Source: Xylanibacter ruminicola (GTDB lineage: Bacteria > Bacteroidota > Bacteroidia > Bacteroidales > Bacteroidaceae). From it: a stretch of DNA of 64,000 nucleotides. The notes under the pieces were generated by a model that was given only the letters and a program-made list of their open reading frames with translations, was not told the origin of the DNA and searched no databases. How positions within the stretch are numbered: the first letter of the stretch is position 1; every line of letters begins with the position of its first letter. A program made the translations under genes and the position numbers. Below are positions 36,905 through 46,566 of this stretch, piece by piece. The DNA lies in NCBI RefSeq assembly GCF_900142525.1, contig NZ_FRBD01000008.1, forward strand, positions 62,001 to 126,000, given 5' to 3'.

Positions 36905-36912
36905 CAAAGATA
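36905..36912 (-). promoter_or_regulatory. -7 promoter box for the methyltransferase unit
   Basis: On the minus strand reads TATCTTTG, a match to TAnnTTTG, 23 bp upstream of the small ORF. Confidence 0.55.
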
Positions 36913-36942
36913 GATAAATATTTGTTTGTAGTACATAAAAAA

Positions 36943-36980
36943 TATGCACGCATTTGGGATGGGGACCAAATGCGTGCATA
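36943..36980 (-). terminator. Terminator of the AraC remnant
   Basis: A perfect 15-bp stem (TATGCACGCATTTGG/CCAAATGCGTGCATA) with an 8-nt loop. On the minus strand it is followed by ATTTTTTATG. It lies directly downstream of the AraC fragment's stop codon, as expected for that gene's original terminator. Confidence 0.8.
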
Positions 36981-36995
36981 AATGTATGTAAAATA

Positions 36996-37196
36996 TTACA
37001 GTTTGTCCTTATACTTTGTTGGCGTTACTCCATATGTGCGTTTGAACAGTTCGCGGAAGTTTGAAGGCCAAAACCTAGGGTCTTGGCTATGGCGGAGATG
37101 GTAAGGCCGGGTTCGTCGTGAAGCAAACGGAGTGATTCCTCAAGTAGGATGGAGTTGATGTACTGTGGAAACGACAGTCCGTCGGCATATTGTGTT
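36996..37196 (-). pseudogene. AraC-family regulator remnant (C-terminal HTH, frameshifted)
   Basis: The minus strand encodes FPQYINSILLEESLRLLHDE and then TISAIAKTLGF in one frame, and NFRELFKRTYGVTPTKYKDK plus stop in another. Together they form the second helix-turn-helix of an AraC-type DNA-binding domain with its TPTKY signature. A frameshift at the GGTTTTGGCC run separates the parts. A stop lies just upstream and the N-terminal domain is gone. This is a clear gene relic. Confidence 0.85.
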
Positions 37197-37338
37197 TATA
37201 CCTATAATAATATAGAGGTTTTGTTTCAATAGCGTAGTATTTTTGGTGCAGATATACGTGTTGTTCCTATAGATAATACCCAAAAAGGATAAGTAAAACA
37301 TAAAAAAACTTAAAAGTTATATTATGGGATTAATTATA

Positions 37339-37553
37339 TTTGTGTATATTATATAATATTAGTACCTTTGCACCCGCAAAAGTGAGTATTGCGCTGGCCA
37401 TGGAGCTAACAATACCCTGATAAAGAGCAACTTAGCCTTCAAAAATGAAGCAGTTGAAGTTCCTTTTTAAGTGGGTTTGTGTGCTTCGCAGTTGCGAGAA
37501 ACGCTTAGAAATGAACATTATATATTATAAACATTATTAATTTTTAAACTGAA
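37339..37553 (+). promoter_or_regulatory. Promoter and long leader of the rplC operon
   Basis: -33 TTTG (37339-37342), 20-bp spacer, -7 TACCTTTG (37363-37370), then GCACCCGC. The leader is about 178 nt and contains GTATTG/CAATAC (about 37386-37425) enclosing GC-rich pairs. This promoter replaces readthrough from rpsJ, and its long leader would be a natural place for ribosomal-protein feedback. Confidence 0.65.
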
Positions 37554-38168
37554 ATGCCAGGATTAATTGGAAGAAAAATCGGAATGACATCCGTTTTCAG
37601 TGCCGACGGTAAGAATGTACCGTGCACTGTTATCGAAGCTGGTCCTTGTGTTGTAACTCAGGTTAAGTCTGTTGAGAAGGACGGCTATGAGGCTGTTCAG
37701 CTCGCCTTCGGAGAGAAGAAGGAGAAGAATACCACAAAAGCAATGATGGGTATCTTCAAGAAGGCTAACACGACACCAAAGGCCCACTTGGCCGAGTTCA
37801 AGTTTGATACCGAGTTGAACCTCGGTGACACCGTTACAGTCGACATCTTCGAGGGTGCCGAGTTTGTTGACGTTGTTGGTACATCAAAAGGTAAAGGATT
37901 CCAGGGCGTTGTGAAGCGTCATGGTTTTGGTGGTGTAGGCCAGGCTACTCACGGTCAGGACGACCGTCTGCGTAAGCCAGGTTCTATCGGTGCTTGTTCT
38001 TATCCCGCCAAGGTATTCAAGGGAATGCGCATGGGCGGCCAGATGGGAGGCGACAGAGTTACTACTCAGAACCTCAAAGTGTTAAAGGTAATCCCAGAGC
38101 ACAACCTTATTCTTGTGAAGGGTAGCTGCGCTGGTTATAATGGTTCAACTGTAATAATCAACAAGTAA
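37554..38168 (+). CDS. rplC: 50S ribosomal protein L3
   Basis: 204 residues; early assembly protein near the peptidyl transferase centre. Starts [14 protein letters not shown]; central loop [16 protein letters not shown] and [17 protein letters not shown]. It is the first gene after the accessory block and has its own promoter. Confidence 0.96.
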   Translation: MPGLIGRKIGMTSVFSADGKNVPCTVIEAGPCVVTQVKSVEKDGYEAVQLAFGEKKEKNTTKAMMGIFKKANTTPKAHLAEFKFDTELNLGDTVTVDIFEGAEFVDVVGTSKGKGFQGVVKRHGFGGVGQATHGQDDRLRKPGSIGACSYPAKVFKGMRMGGQMGGDRVTTQNLKVLKVIPEHNLILVKGSCAGYNGSTVIINK

Positions 38169-38169
38169 G

Positions 38170-38799
38170 ATGGAAGTTAGCGTATTGAATATCAAAGGTC
38201 AGGAGACCGGACGTAAGGTAACTCTGAACGAGGCTATCTTCGGCATTGAACCAAATGACCACGTTCTTTATCTGGACGTAAAGCAGTATCTCGCTAACCA
38301 GCGTCAGGGTACAGCTAAGTCTAAGGAGAGAAGCGAAATCTCTGGTTCTACTCGTAAGCTTGGACGTCAGAAGGGTGGCGGCGGTGCCCGTCATGGAGAT
38401 ATCAACTCGCCTCTGCTGCGTGGTGGTGGTCGCGTGTTTGGTCCTACACCTCGTGACTACAGCTTCAAGCTGAATAAGAAGGTTAAGGCACTTGCTCGTA
38501 AGTCAGCCCTTTCATACAAGGCTCAGGAGAATGCAATCGTTGTAGTTGAGGACTTCACTCTGGAGGCTCCAAAGACTAAGGAGTTTGTAAACATTGCAAA
38601 GAACCTGAAGGTAGACGGCAAGAAGAGCCTCTTCGTAATGTCAGAGACTAATAACAATGTATACATGTCGGCTCGCAATCTGCAGAACGCAGAGGTGATG
38701 GAGGCTTCGCTGGTTAACACCTACAAGGTGCTGAACGCTGATGTCCTGGTTATCACTGAGAAGTCGCTCGAGACTATCGACGGTATCTTAAACAAGTAA
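38170..38799 (+). CDS. rplD: 50S ribosomal protein L4
   Basis: 209 residues; exit-tunnel protein. The extended loop contains [20 protein letters not shown]. In E. coli L4 represses the S10 operon by acting on its leader; here the leader would be that of rplC. One bp separates it from rplC. Confidence 0.96.
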   Translation: MEVSVLNIKGQETGRKVTLNEAIFGIEPNDHVLYLDVKQYLANQRQGTAKSKERSEISGSTRKLGRQKGGGGARHGDINSPLLRGGGRVFGPTPRDYSFKLNKKVKALARKSALSYKAQENAIVVVEDFTLEAPKTKEFVNIAKNLKVDGKKSLFVMSETNNNVYMSARNLQNAEVMEASLVNTYKVLNADVLVITEKSLETIDGILNK

Positions 38800-38815
38800 A
38801 AGGAGGACTAAGGAT

Positions 38816-39163
38816 ATGGCATTTATCATTAAACCTATGGTCACTGAGAAGATGACCAAGATTACAGACAAGTCTTCTGTAGAGAAAACTTATAAGGTAA
38901 AGGGCGAGGAGCGTACCAAGAAGGCTGAGGCCAAGTATGGTTTCATCGTTCGTCCTGAGGCTAATAAGCTTGAGATTAAGAATGAGGTTGAGAGTCTGTA
39001 CAATGTTACAGTAATCGACGTGAACACAGTTCGTTACGCCGGCAAGCGTAGCTCACGCTACACTAAGGCTGGTCTGATCAAGGGTCAGAAGAACGCGTTC
39101 AAGAAGGCAATCGTTACTCTTAAGGAGGGCGATGTAATTGATTTTTATAGCAATATTCAGTAA
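38816..39163 (+). CDS. rplW: 50S ribosomal protein L23
   Basis: 115 residues; sits at the tunnel exit and docks SRP and trigger factor. It begins [16 protein letters not shown] and contains a short family-variable insert ([19 protein letters not shown]) before the conserved [13 protein letters not shown] block. Confidence 0.94.
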   Translation: MAFIIKPMVTEKMTKITDKSSVEKTYKVKGEERTKKAEAKYGFIVRPEANKLEIKNEVESLYNVTVIDVNTVRYAGKRSSRYTKAGLIKGQKNAFKKAIVTLKEGDVIDFYSNIQ

Positions 39164-39168
39164 TAAAA

Positions 39169-39996
39169 ATGGCAGTACGTAAATTAAAGCCCGTAACTCC
39201 GGGTCAAAGACACAAGATTATTGGCACGTTCGAGGATATTACTGCATCCGTGCCAGAGAAGTCTCTCGTTTACGGTAAGCGTTCAACCGGTGGTCGAAAC
39301 AACACCGGTAAGATGACTGTTCGCTACATGGGCGGTGGTCACAAGAAGAAGTATCGTCTGATCGACTTCAAGCGAGAGAAAGATGGTGTTCCAGCTGTAG
39401 TAAAGACAATTGAGTACGATCCAAACCGTTCGGCTCGTATCGCACTTCTTTTCTACGCTGATGGTGAAAAACGTTATATCATTGCTCCTAATGGACTGCA
39501 GGTTGGTGCAACTCTGATGTCGGGTGCAGACGCAGTACCTGAGGTAGGTAACGCTCTGCCACTGGCTAACATCCCTGTTGGTACAGTGATCCACAACATC
39601 GAGATGCGTCCCGGTCAGGGTGCCAAGCTCGTTCGTTCGGCTGGTAATTTCGCTCAGTTGACTTCTCGTGAGGGTAGCTATTGTGTTATCAAGCTCCCTT
39701 CAGGCGAGACTCGTCAGATTCTCTCAGCTTGTAAAGCTACTGTAGGTAGTGTAGGTAACTCAGATCACGCTCTCGAGGCATCAGGTAAGGCTGGTCGCTC
39801 TCGCTGGTTGGGTCAGCGTCCTCACAACCGTGGTGTTGTTATGAACCCACATGATCACCCAATGGGTGGTGGTGAAGGACGTCAGTCTGGAGGTCACCCA
39901 CGTTCACGTAAGGGCTTGTACGCTAAGGGTCTTAAGACTCGTGCACCTAAGAAGCTTTCAAACAAGTACATTATTGAAAGAGCTAACAAGAAGTAA
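39169..39996 (+). CDS. rplB: 50S ribosomal protein L2
   Basis: 275 residues; essential for subunit joining and peptidyl transfer. Landmarks: [16 protein letters not shown] N-terminal region ([20 protein letters not shown]) and the C-terminal [20 protein letters not shown] with the key histidine. Confidence 0.97.
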   Translation: MAVRKLKPVTPGQRHKIIGTFEDITASVPEKSLVYGKRSTGGRNNTGKMTVRYMGGGHKKKYRLIDFKREKDGVPAVVKTIEYDPNRSARIALLFYADGEKRYIIAPNGLQVGATLMSGADAVPEVGNALPLANIPVGTVIHNIEMRPGQGAKLVRSAGNFAQLTSREGSYCVIKLPSGETRQILSACKATVGSVGNSDHALEASGKAGRSRWLGQRPHNRGVVMNPHDHPMGGGEGRQSGGHPRSRKGLYAKGLKTRAPKKLSNKYIIERANKK

Positions 39997-40017
39997 ACAA
40001 GTTAATTAGAGTAAATT

Positions 40018-40284
40018 ATGAGTCGTTCATTAAAGAAGGGTCCATACATCAACGTATCACTCGAGAAGAAGATTCTCGCTATGAATGAGAGTGGTAAGAA
40101 GAATGTCGTTAAGACATGGGCCAGAGCATCAATGATCTCACCCGATTTCGTGGGACACACTGTTGCAGTTCATAACGGTAACAAATTTATCCCTGTTTAC
40201 GTTACAGAAAACATGGTTGGTCACAAGCTCGGAGAGTTTGCACCTACCCGTCGTTTCGGTGGTCACGCCGGTAACAAGAAGTAA
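40018..40284 (+). CDS. rpsS: 30S ribosomal protein S19
   Basis: 88 residues; 30S head protein near the decoding A site. Starts [19 protein letters not shown] and has the family motif [11 protein letters not shown] near its end. Confidence 0.96.
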   Translation: MSRSLKKGPYINVSLEKKILAMNESGKKNVVKTWARASMISPDFVGHTVAVHNGNKFIPVYVTENMVGHKLGEFAPTRRFGGHAGNKK

Positions 40285-40324
40285 TCCCAGGGAAAATTGA
40301 AAATTTTAAAATTAAAGAATTAAA

Positions 40325-40732
40325 ATGGGAGCAAGAAAACATATTAAGGCTGAAGAAAGAAAAGCAGCACTTAAGACACAGTATTTTGCAAAGCTGAAAG
40401 GCTGCCCCTCTTCACCTCGCAAGATGCGCTATGTAGTGGACATGATCCGCGGCATGGAGGTAAATCGCGCACTGGGTGTTCTGAGATTCTCAAAGAAGGC
40501 AGCTGCAGCTGATGTAGAGAAACTCCTCCGTTCGGCTATTGCCAACTGGGAAGCCAAGAATGATCGCAAGGCTGAGGATGGAGAGCTTTATGTAACCCGC
40601 GTTTTCGTTGACGAGGGCGTTACAATGAAGAGAATGAGACCTGCACCACAGGGTCGTGGATATCGTATCCGCAAGCGTTCTAATCACGTGACTCTGTTTG
40701 TTGATGCTAAAACTAATGATGTAAAAGAATAA
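40325..40732 (+). CDS. rplV: 50S ribosomal protein L22
   Basis: 135 residues; lines the exit tunnel by a beta hairpin ([20 protein letters not shown]), a site of macrolide-resistance mutations. Two bp separate it from rpsC. Confidence 0.95.
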   Translation: MGARKHIKAEERKAALKTQYFAKLKGCPSSPRKMRYVVDMIRGMEVNRALGVLRFSKKAAAADVEKLLRSAIANWEAKNDRKAEDGELYVTRVFVDEGVTMKRMRPAPQGRGYRIRKRSNHVTLFVDAKTNDVKE

Positions 40733-40734
40733 GT

Positions 40735-41457
40735 ATGGGACAGAAAGTTAATCCAATTAGCAACCGTCTTGGAATCGTAAGAGGTTGGGATTCAAATTGG
40801 TTCGGAGGCAAGGACTTCGGAGACAACCTGGTAGAGGATCAGAAAATCCGTAAGTACCTGAACGAGCGTCTGGCTAAGGCTAGCGTTTCTAAGATTGTCA
40901 TCGAGCGCACATTGAAGCTGGTTACCATTACTATTTGCACAGCCCGTCCAGGTCTCGTCATTGGTAAAGGTGGACAAGATGTCGACAAACTGAAGGAAGA
41001 ACTGAAGAAGCTCTACGACAAGGAGATTCAGATTAATATCTTCGAGGTAAAGCGCCCTGAGCTCGATGCCACGATTGTTGCCAACAACATCGCTCGCCAG
41101 GTAGAGGGCAAGATCGCTTACCGCCGTGCCATCAAGATGGCTATCCAGAACACTATGCGTGCTGGTGCCGAGGGTATCAAAGTTCAGATCTCAGGTCGTC
41201 TTAACGGAGCAGAAATCGCACGTAGCGAGATGCTGAAGGAGGGTCGTACTCCTCTGCACACATATCGTGCTGATATTGACTACTGTCACTCAGAGGCTCT
41301 TACCAAGGTTGGTATTCTGGGTATTAAGGTATGGATTTGCCGTGGTGAGATTTACGGCGACGTTGATCTCGCACCTAACTTCACTCAGGAGAAGACTGGT
41401 GGTCGCTCAAACGGCGGTAATGGCCGTGACAGAAAGTTCCGTAATAAGAAGAAGTAA
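40735..41457 (+). CDS. rpsC: 30S ribosomal protein S3
   Basis: 240 residues; mRNA-entry protein. The KH domain carries [20 protein letters not shown], followed by the S3 C-terminal domain ([17 protein letters not shown]). The basic Gly/Asn/Arg-rich tail is typical. Confidence 0.96.
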   Translation: MGQKVNPISNRLGIVRGWDSNWFGGKDFGDNLVEDQKIRKYLNERLAKASVSKIVIERTLKLVTITICTARPGLVIGKGGQDVDKLKEELKKLYDKEIQINIFEVKRPELDATIVANNIARQVEGKIAYRRAIKMAIQNTMRAGAEGIKVQISGRLNGAEIARSEMLKEGRTPLHTYRADIDYCHSEALTKVGILGIKVWICRGEIYGDVDLAPNFTQEKTGGRSNGGNGRDRKFRNKKK

Positions 41458-41484
41458 TTAATTTATTTAAAGTAGAAGCTTATT

Positions 41485-41913
41485 ATGTTACAGCCTAAAA
41501 GAGTTAGATATAGAAGACCTCAGGATGGACGCGGCAACAAAGGCAACGCCCACAGAGGAACAACACTGGCTTTCGGATCATTCGGCATCAAGACAATGGA
41601 TGCAAAGTGGATCGACAGCCGTCAGATTGAGGCAGCCCGTGTTGCTATCAATCGTTATATGAACCGTGAAGGTCAGGTATGGATTCGCATCTTCCCTGAT
41701 AAGCCTATCACCCGCAAGCCTGCTGATGTGCGAATGGGTAAAGGTAAGGGAGATCCCGCAGGATGGGTTGCACCTGTTACACCAGGCCGTATTCTCTTTG
41801 AAGTAGAGGGCGTTCCTTTCGATATTGCTAAAGAGGCTCTGCGTCTCGGTGCACAGAAACTGCCCGTTAAGACTAAGTTTGTTGTTAGACGTGATTTCGA
41901 TAAAAACGCTTAA
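41485..41913 (+). CDS. rplP: 50S ribosomal protein L16
   Basis: 142 residues; supports the A-site tRNA elbow. Landmarks: [19 protein letters not shown] at the start and [16 protein letters not shown] (L16 signature). Confidence 0.96.
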   Translation: MLQPKRVRYRRPQDGRGNKGNAHRGTTLAFGSFGIKTMDAKWIDSRQIEAARVAINRYMNREGQVWIRIFPDKPITRKPADVRMGKGKGDPAGWVAPVTPGRILFEVEGVPFDIAKEALRLGAQKLPVKTKFVVRRDFDKNA

Positions 41914-41919
41914 TTGAGT

Positions 41920-42114
41920 ATGAAGATTAAAGAAGTAAGAGAGCTCGAGACCAAGGACTTGGCAGAGCGCATTGAGGCTGAGGTTGCAAAGTACAATCAG
42001 ATGAAGTTGAACCACGCAATCACTCCACTTGAGAATCCATCTCAGATTAAGGCCGCTCGTCGCGACATCGCACGTATGAAATCAGAACTTCATCAGAGAG
42101 AACTTAATAAATAA
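41920..42114 (+). CDS. rpmC: 50S ribosomal protein L29
   Basis: 64 residues; two-helix protein at the tunnel exit. The ATG at 41920 ([18 protein letters not shown]) is used; a TTG two codons earlier also lies in frame. It ends in an [13 protein letters not shown] helix. Confidence 0.93.
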   Translation: MKIKEVRELETKDLAERIEAEVAKYNQMKLNHAITPLENPSQIKAARRDIARMKSELHQRELNK

Positions 42115-42116
42115 CA

Positions 42117-42383
42117 ATGGTCCAGATGGAAACAAGAAATTTAAGAAAGACAAGACAGGGTGTCGTTATCAGCAACAAAATGGATAAAACCATTGTTATT
42201 GCAGCCAAGTTCAAGGAGAAGCACCCTATGTATGGTAAGTTTGTCCAGAAGACAAAGAAGTATCACGCACACGACGAGAACAACGAGTGCAATGTAGGTG
42301 ATACAGTGCTCATTATGGAAACCCGTCCTCTGTCAAAGACAAAGAGATGGAGATTAGTTAACATCGTAGAAAAAGCTAAGTAA
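42117..42383 (+). CDS. rpsQ: 30S ribosomal protein S17
   Basis: 88 residues from 42117. A second ATG at 42126 ([12 protein letters not shown]) is an equally good start and matches how related proteins begin. OB-fold protein with signature [20 protein letters not shown]. Confidence 0.93.
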   Translation: MVQMETRNLRKTRQGVVISNKMDKTIVIAAKFKEKHPMYGKFVQKTKKYHAHDENNECNVGDTVLIMETRPLSKTKRWRLVNIVEKAK

Positions 42384-42385
42384 TT

Positions 42386-42751
42386 ATGATACAGACAGAA
42401 TCAAGACTTACAGTAGCTGACAACAGCGGTGCACGCGAGGCTCTCTGCATCCGTGTATTGGGCGGTACCAAGCGCCGTTATGCCAGCGTAGGTGATATCA
42501 TCGTTGTGTCTATCAAGAACGCGATCCCTACAAGTGATGTAAAGAAGGGTGCAGTATCAAAGGCTTTGGTTGTTCGCACTAAGAAGGAAATCCGTCGTGC
42601 TGATGGTTCTTACATCCGCTTCGACGACAATGCCTGCGTACTGCTGAACAATGCAGGTGAGCTCCGCGGTAGCCGTATCTTCGGCCCTGTGGCTCGTGAG
42701 CTCCGTGCCGTGAATATGAAGGTCGTTTCTTTGGCACCTGAGGTACTTTAA
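42386..42751 (+). CDS. rplN: 50S ribosomal protein L14
   Basis: 121 residues; intersubunit bridge protein. Starts [20 protein letters not shown] and has [13 protein letters not shown] near the C-terminus. Confidence 0.96.
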   Translation: MIQTESRLTVADNSGAREALCIRVLGGTKRRYASVGDIIVVSIKNAIPTSDVKKGAVSKALVVRTKKEIRRADGSYIRFDDNACVLLNNAGELRGSRIFGPVARELRAVNMKVVSLAPEVL

Positions 42752-42772
42752 TAATTTAATTGATTAAAAGAA

Positions 42773-43090
42773 ATGGCAAAGTTCAATATTAAGAAAAACG
42801 ATACAGTCATCGTTCTGGCCGGTGAGGACAAGGGCAAGACTGGTAAGGTGCTGAAGGTCCTGACCGACAAGCAGCGCGCACTCGTTGAGGGCATCAACAT
42901 GGTGAACAAGAGTGCTAAGCCAAGTGCCAAGAATCCTCAGGGAGGATTTGTGAAGATGGAGGCTCCTATTCACATTTCAAATATTAGTTTGATTGATCCA
43001 AAGAGTGGCAAGGCTACCCGTGTTGCTATCAAGCGCGAGGGCAAGAAGGTCGTTCGTATCGCTAAAAAGTCAGGAGAGGAGATTAAGTAA
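42773..43090 (+). CDS. rplX: 50S ribosomal protein L24
   Basis: 105 residues; assembly initiator with a KOW motif ([20 protein letters not shown]). Its TAA overlaps the rplE ATG by one base. Confidence 0.95.
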   Translation: MAKFNIKKNDTVIVLAGEDKGKTGKVLKVLTDKQRALVEGINMVNKSAKPSAKNPQGGFVKMEAPIHISNISLIDPKSGKATRVAIKREGKKVVRIAKKSGEEIK

Positions 43091-43647
43091 TGGCAAATAC
43101 AGCACAGTTAAAGAAAGAGTACAAGGAGAAGATTGCTCCTGCTCTTCAGAAGCAGTTCAACTACACTTCTGCAATGCAGATTCCTGTCCTGAAGAAGATT
43201 GTAGTAAACCAGGGTCTTGGTGACGCAACTCAGGATAAGAAGATTATCGAGGTAGCCATCAACGAGATTACCGCTATCTGCGGTCAGAAGGCTGTTGCAA
43301 CATATTCTAAGAAGGATATTGCAAACTTCAAGCTTCGTAAGAAGATGCCTATCGGTGTTATGGTAACTCTGCGCCGTGAGCGTATGTACGAGTTCCTTGA
43401 GAAGCTCGTTCGCATCGCTCTTCCTCGTATCCGCGACTTCAAGGGTATCGAGAGCAAGTTCGACGGTCGTGGTAACTACACACTGGGTATCCAGGAGCAG
43501 ATTATCTTCCCAGAGATCAATATCGATTCAGTAGACCGCATCCAGGGTATGAACATCACCTTCGTAACATCAGCTCAGACTGACGAGGAGGGATTCGCAC
43601 TGCTCAAGGCTTTCGGTCTTCCATTCAAGAACGCTAAAAACGATTAA
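43090..43647 (+). CDS. rplE: 50S ribosomal protein L5
   Basis: 185 residues; binds 5S rRNA and contacts the P-site tRNA. Landmarks: [16 protein letters not shown] and [20 protein letters not shown]. It is translationally coupled to rplX. Confidence 0.96.
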   Translation: MANTAQLKKEYKEKIAPALQKQFNYTSAMQIPVLKKIVVNQGLGDATQDKKIIEVAINEITAICGQKAVATYSKKDIANFKLRKKMPIGVMVTLRRERMYEFLEKLVRIALPRIRDFKGIESKFDGRGNYTLGIQEQIIFPEINIDSVDRIQGMNITFVTSAQTDEEGFALLKAFGLPFKNAKND

Positions 43648-43652
43648 GAGAT

Positions 43653-43955
43653 ATGGCAAAAGAATCAATGAAGGCCCGCGAGGTAAAGCGCGCTAAGCTC
43701 GTTGCTCGTTATGCTGAGAAGCGTGCAGCTCTGAAGAAGGTGATCGCTACTAGCGAGGATCCCGCAGAGGCTTATGAGGCAGCTCGCAAGTTGCAGAGCA
43801 TTCCCAAGAACGCTAACCCAATCCGTCTGCACAACCGTTGCAAGATCACAGGTCGTCCAAAGGGATATATGCGTCAGTTCGGTCTTTCTCGTATCCAGTT
43901 CCGTGAGATGGCTTCAAACGGCCTGATCCCTGGAGTAAAGAAGGCTAGCTGGTAA
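43653..43955 (+). CDS. rpsN: 30S ribosomal protein S14 (zinc-independent form)
   Basis: 100 residues, the long form lacking the CxxC zinc ribbon. The C-terminal signature is [20 protein letters not shown] zinc-ribbon paralog is not in the window. Confidence 0.95.
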   Translation: MAKESMKAREVKRAKLVARYAEKRAALKKVIATSEDPAEAYEAARKLQSIPKNANPIRLHNRCKITGRPKGYMRQFGLSRIQFREMASNGLIPGVKKASW

Positions 43956-44033
43956 TCCACTCGATTTAAGCAAAAAGAGATTTATTAATTTAATATTGTC
44001 GGGGTAGTCCCGATTAATTAAAAACTTTATTTT

Positions 44034-44429
44034 ATGACAGATCCAATAGCAGATTATCTGACAAGACTCAGAAACGCCATCATGGCACATCACCGTGTCG
44101 TAGAGGTTCCTGCGTCAAACTTGAAGAAAGAGATCACTAAGATCCTCTTCGAGAAGGGTTACATCCTGAACTACAAGTTCATCGAGGATGGTCCTCAGGG
44201 TACAATCAAGGTTGCCTTGAAGTACGACCCAGCAACTCGTGAAAACGCCATCAAGTGCCTGAAGCGAGTTTCAACACCAGGTCTTCGCCAGTATACTGGT
44301 TACAAAGACATGCCGAGAGTAATTAACGGACTTGGAATCGCAATCCTTTCCACGTCTAAAGGTGTAATGACAGACAAAGAGGCCGCAGCCCTGAAGATCG
44401 GTGGTGAGGTTCTTTGTTATGTATATTAA
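44034..44429 (+). CDS. rpsH: 30S ribosomal protein S8
   Basis: 131 residues; central-domain assembly protein and, in E. coli, repressor of the spc operon. Landmarks: DPIADYLTRLRNAIMAHH and GLGIAILSTSKGVMTDKEA. Confidence 0.96.
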   Translation: MTDPIADYLTRLRNAIMAHHRVVEVPASNLKKEITKILFEKGYILNYKFIEDGPQGTIKVALKYDPATRENAIKCLKRVSTPGLRQYTGYKDMPRVINGLGIAILSTSKGVMTDKEAAALKIGGEVLCYVY

Positions 44430-44443
44430 TTGGAGGATAGAAT

Positions 44444-45013
44444 ATGTCAAGAATAGGAAAATTGCCAATTAGTATCCCTGCAGGCGTTACTGTTGCTCAG
44501 GACAAGGACGGTGTTGTTACCGTTAAGGGTCCAAAGGGAGAGCTGACACAGAAGGTTGACCCCTCTATCAAGATGACTATCGAGGATGGTCAGGTTAAAT
44601 TTGAGATCGACGAGAACAGCCCTGTAAATGTTAAGCAGAAGCAGGCTTTCCATGGTCTTTATCGTGCGCTTGTTAATAATATGGTTGTAGGCGTAAGCGA
44701 AGGTTACAAGAAGGAGATGGAGCTCGTAGGTGTTGGTTACCGTGTATCAAACCAGGGTAACATCATCGAGTTCGCACTCGGTTATACTCACCCCATCTTC
44801 ATCCAGCTTCCTCAGGAGGTTAAGGTTGAGACTAAGTCAGAGCGTAACCAGAACCCTCAGATTATCCTCGAGTCATGCGACAAGCAGCTGCTCGGTCTGA
44901 TTTGTGCTAAGATTCGTTCTTTCCGTATGCCTGAGCCTTATAAAGGAAAGGGTATTTTGTTCAAGGGTGAGGTTATCCGTCGCAAGTCGGGTAAGTCAGC
45001 ATCAGCTAAGTAA
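44444..45013 (+). CDS. rplF: 50S ribosomal protein L6
   Basis: 189 residues; two similar RNA-binding folds. Starts MSRIGKLPISIPAGV and ends with the signature PEPYKGKGILFKGEVIRRK. Confidence 0.96.
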   Translation: MSRIGKLPISIPAGVTVAQDKDGVVTVKGPKGELTQKVDPSIKMTIEDGQVKFEIDENSPVNVKQKQAFHGLYRALVNNMVVGVSEGYKKEMELVGVGYRVSNQGNIIEFALGYTHPIFIQLPQEVKVETKSERNQNPQIILESCDKQLLGLICAKIRSFRMPEPYKGKGILFKGEVIRRKSGKSASAK

Positions 45014-45032
45014 TTTTAATTGATTTACGATT

Positions 45033-45377
45033 ATGACAACAAAGAAAGTAGAAAGACGAATTAAGATTAAATATAGAATTCGTAAGAACGTTTTCGGTAC
45101 AGCCGAGCGTCCTCGTCTGAGCGTTTTCCGCAGCAACAAGCAGATCTATGCTCAGGTAATCAATGATTTGGAAGGTAAAACACTTGCTTCTGCATCATCA
45201 CTTGGTCTTGAGGCTATGCCAAAGATCGAGCAGGCTGAGAAGGTAGGTGAGCTGGTAGCCAAGAAGGCTCAGGAGGCTGGCGTTACTGCCGTTGTCTTCG
45301 ACCGTAACGGTTATCTGTATCACGGCCGCGTAAAGTCGCTTGCAGACGCAGCTCGTAAAGGTGGACTTAAATTCTAA
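45033..45377 (+). CDS. rplR: 50S ribosomal protein L18
   Basis: 114 residues; 5S rRNA-binding protein. Landmarks: [18 protein letters not shown] and [19 protein letters not shown]. Confidence 0.95.
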   Translation: MTTKKVERRIKIKYRIRKNVFGTAERPRLSVFRSNKQIYAQVINDLEGKTLASASSLGLEAMPKIEQAEKVGELVAKKAQEAGVTAVVFDRNGYLYHGRVKSLADAARKGGLKF

Positions 45378-45383
45378 ACGATT

Positions 45384-45896
45384 ATGGCAATGAACAAAGT
45401 TAAAATAAGTAGTGACGTAGAGTTGAAAGACAGACTGGTTGCCATCAACCGTGTTACCAAGGTAACAAAGGGAGGTCGCACCTTTACATTCGCAGCTATC
45501 GTAGTTGTCGGCGACGGCAACGGTATCATCGGCTGGGGTCTTGGTAAGGCTGGTGAAGTAACAGCAGCTATCGCCAAGGGTGTTGAGGCAGCTAAGAAGA
45601 ATCTTGTTAAAGTTCCTGTACTCAAGGGCACCATCCCTCATGAGATGGAGGCTCGCTTTGGCGGTGCACAGGTATTCCTGAAGCCAGCTGCTGCTGGTAC
45701 CGGTCTTGTTGCCGGTGGTGCTATGCGTGCCGTTCTGGAGAGTGTTGGTATTAAGGATGTGCTCGCTAAGTCAAAGGGCTCATCTAACCCTCACAACCTG
45801 GTAAAGGCTACTATCGTAGCTCTGAGCCAGATGCGTGATGCCTACACTGTAGCAGGTACTCGCGGAATCAGTATGGATAAAGTATTTAGAGGTTAA
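45384..45896 (+). CDS. rpsE: 30S ribosomal protein S5
   Basis: 170 residues; accuracy and mRNA-helicase protein. Landmarks: [20 protein letters not shown] and the [20 protein letters not shown] block. Confidence 0.96.
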   Translation: MAMNKVKISSDVELKDRLVAINRVTKVTKGGRTFTFAAIVVVGDGNGIIGWGLGKAGEVTAAIAKGVEAAKKNLVKVPVLKGTIPHEMEARFGGAQVFLKPAAAGTGLVAGGAMRAVLESVGIKDVLAKSKGSSNPHNLVKATIVALSQMRDAYTVAGTRGISMDKVFRG

Positions 45897-45908
45897 GGAG
45901 AATAAACT

Positions 45909-46085
45909 ATGGCAACAATTAAGGTAAAGCAGATTAAGAGTAAGATCGGTTATCCAGTAGATCAGAAGCGCACTCTCCAGGCTCTGGGCCTGCGCAAGAT
46001 CTCTCAGGTTGTTGAGGTAGAGGACACTCCTTCAATCCGTGGTATGATCCGTAAGGTACACCACCTGGTGACCGTCGTTGAGTAA
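45909..46085 (+). CDS. rpmD: 50S ribosomal protein L30
   Basis: 58 residues: [20 protein letters not shown] followed by [13 protein letters not shown] and a C-terminal VHHLVTVVE. Position between rpsE and rplO and length match the family. It is short enough to be missed by length-filtered gene callers. Confidence 0.94.
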   Translation: MATIKVKQIKSKIGYPVDQKRTLQALGLRKISQVVEVEDTPSIRGMIRKVHHLVTVVE

Positions 46086-46111
46086 TTAACAATTTAAAAG
46101 TAGATTAGATT

Positions 46112-46558
46112 ATGAAACTGAATAATTTAAAGCCGGCTGAGGGTTCTACCCACTCAAGTCGTCGTATCGGTCGCGGACCTGGTTCAGGTCTGGGTGGTAC
46201 TTCTACTCGTGGTCACAAGGGAGCCAAGGCTCGTTCTGGTTATAAGAGAAAGATTGGTTTCGAAGGTGGTCAGATGCCTCTCCAGCGCCGTGTTCCAAAG
46301 GCTGGTTTCAAGAACATCAACCACAAGGAGTACTTTGCAGTTAACCTCTCTACACTTCAGAAGCTTGCTGAGGAGAAGAACCTCACCAAGATCGGAATTG
46401 CAGAGCTTATTGCTGCCGGTCTTACCAATGGCAAGGAGCTGGTAAAGGTTCTTGGCAACGGTGAGCTGAAGGCTAAGGTTGACGTAGAGGCTAACGCTTT
46501 CTCAAAGACTGCTGAAGAGGCAATCAAGGCAGTAGGTGGTAACGCAACAAAAATCTAA
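46112..46558 (+). CDS. rplO: 50S ribosomal protein L15
   Basis: 148 residues; basic glycine-rich N-terminus (RRIGRGPGSGLGGTSTRGHK) and a globular C-terminal domain. secY begins 8 bp later. Confidence 0.95.
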   Translation: MKLNNLKPAEGSTHSSRRIGRGPGSGLGGTSTRGHKGAKARSGYKRKIGFEGGQMPLQRRVPKAGFKNINHKEYFAVNLSTLQKLAEEKNLTKIGIAELIAAGLTNGKELVKVLGNGELKAKVDVEANAFSKTAEEAIKAVGGNATKI

Positions 46559-46566
46559 CATTAAAA

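Noticed and set aside
27743..37338. Accessory block as a genomic island with mobility genes
   Set aside because: No transposase, integrase, flanking direct repeat or tRNA attachment site was seen. The split operon is reported without claiming a transfer mechanism.
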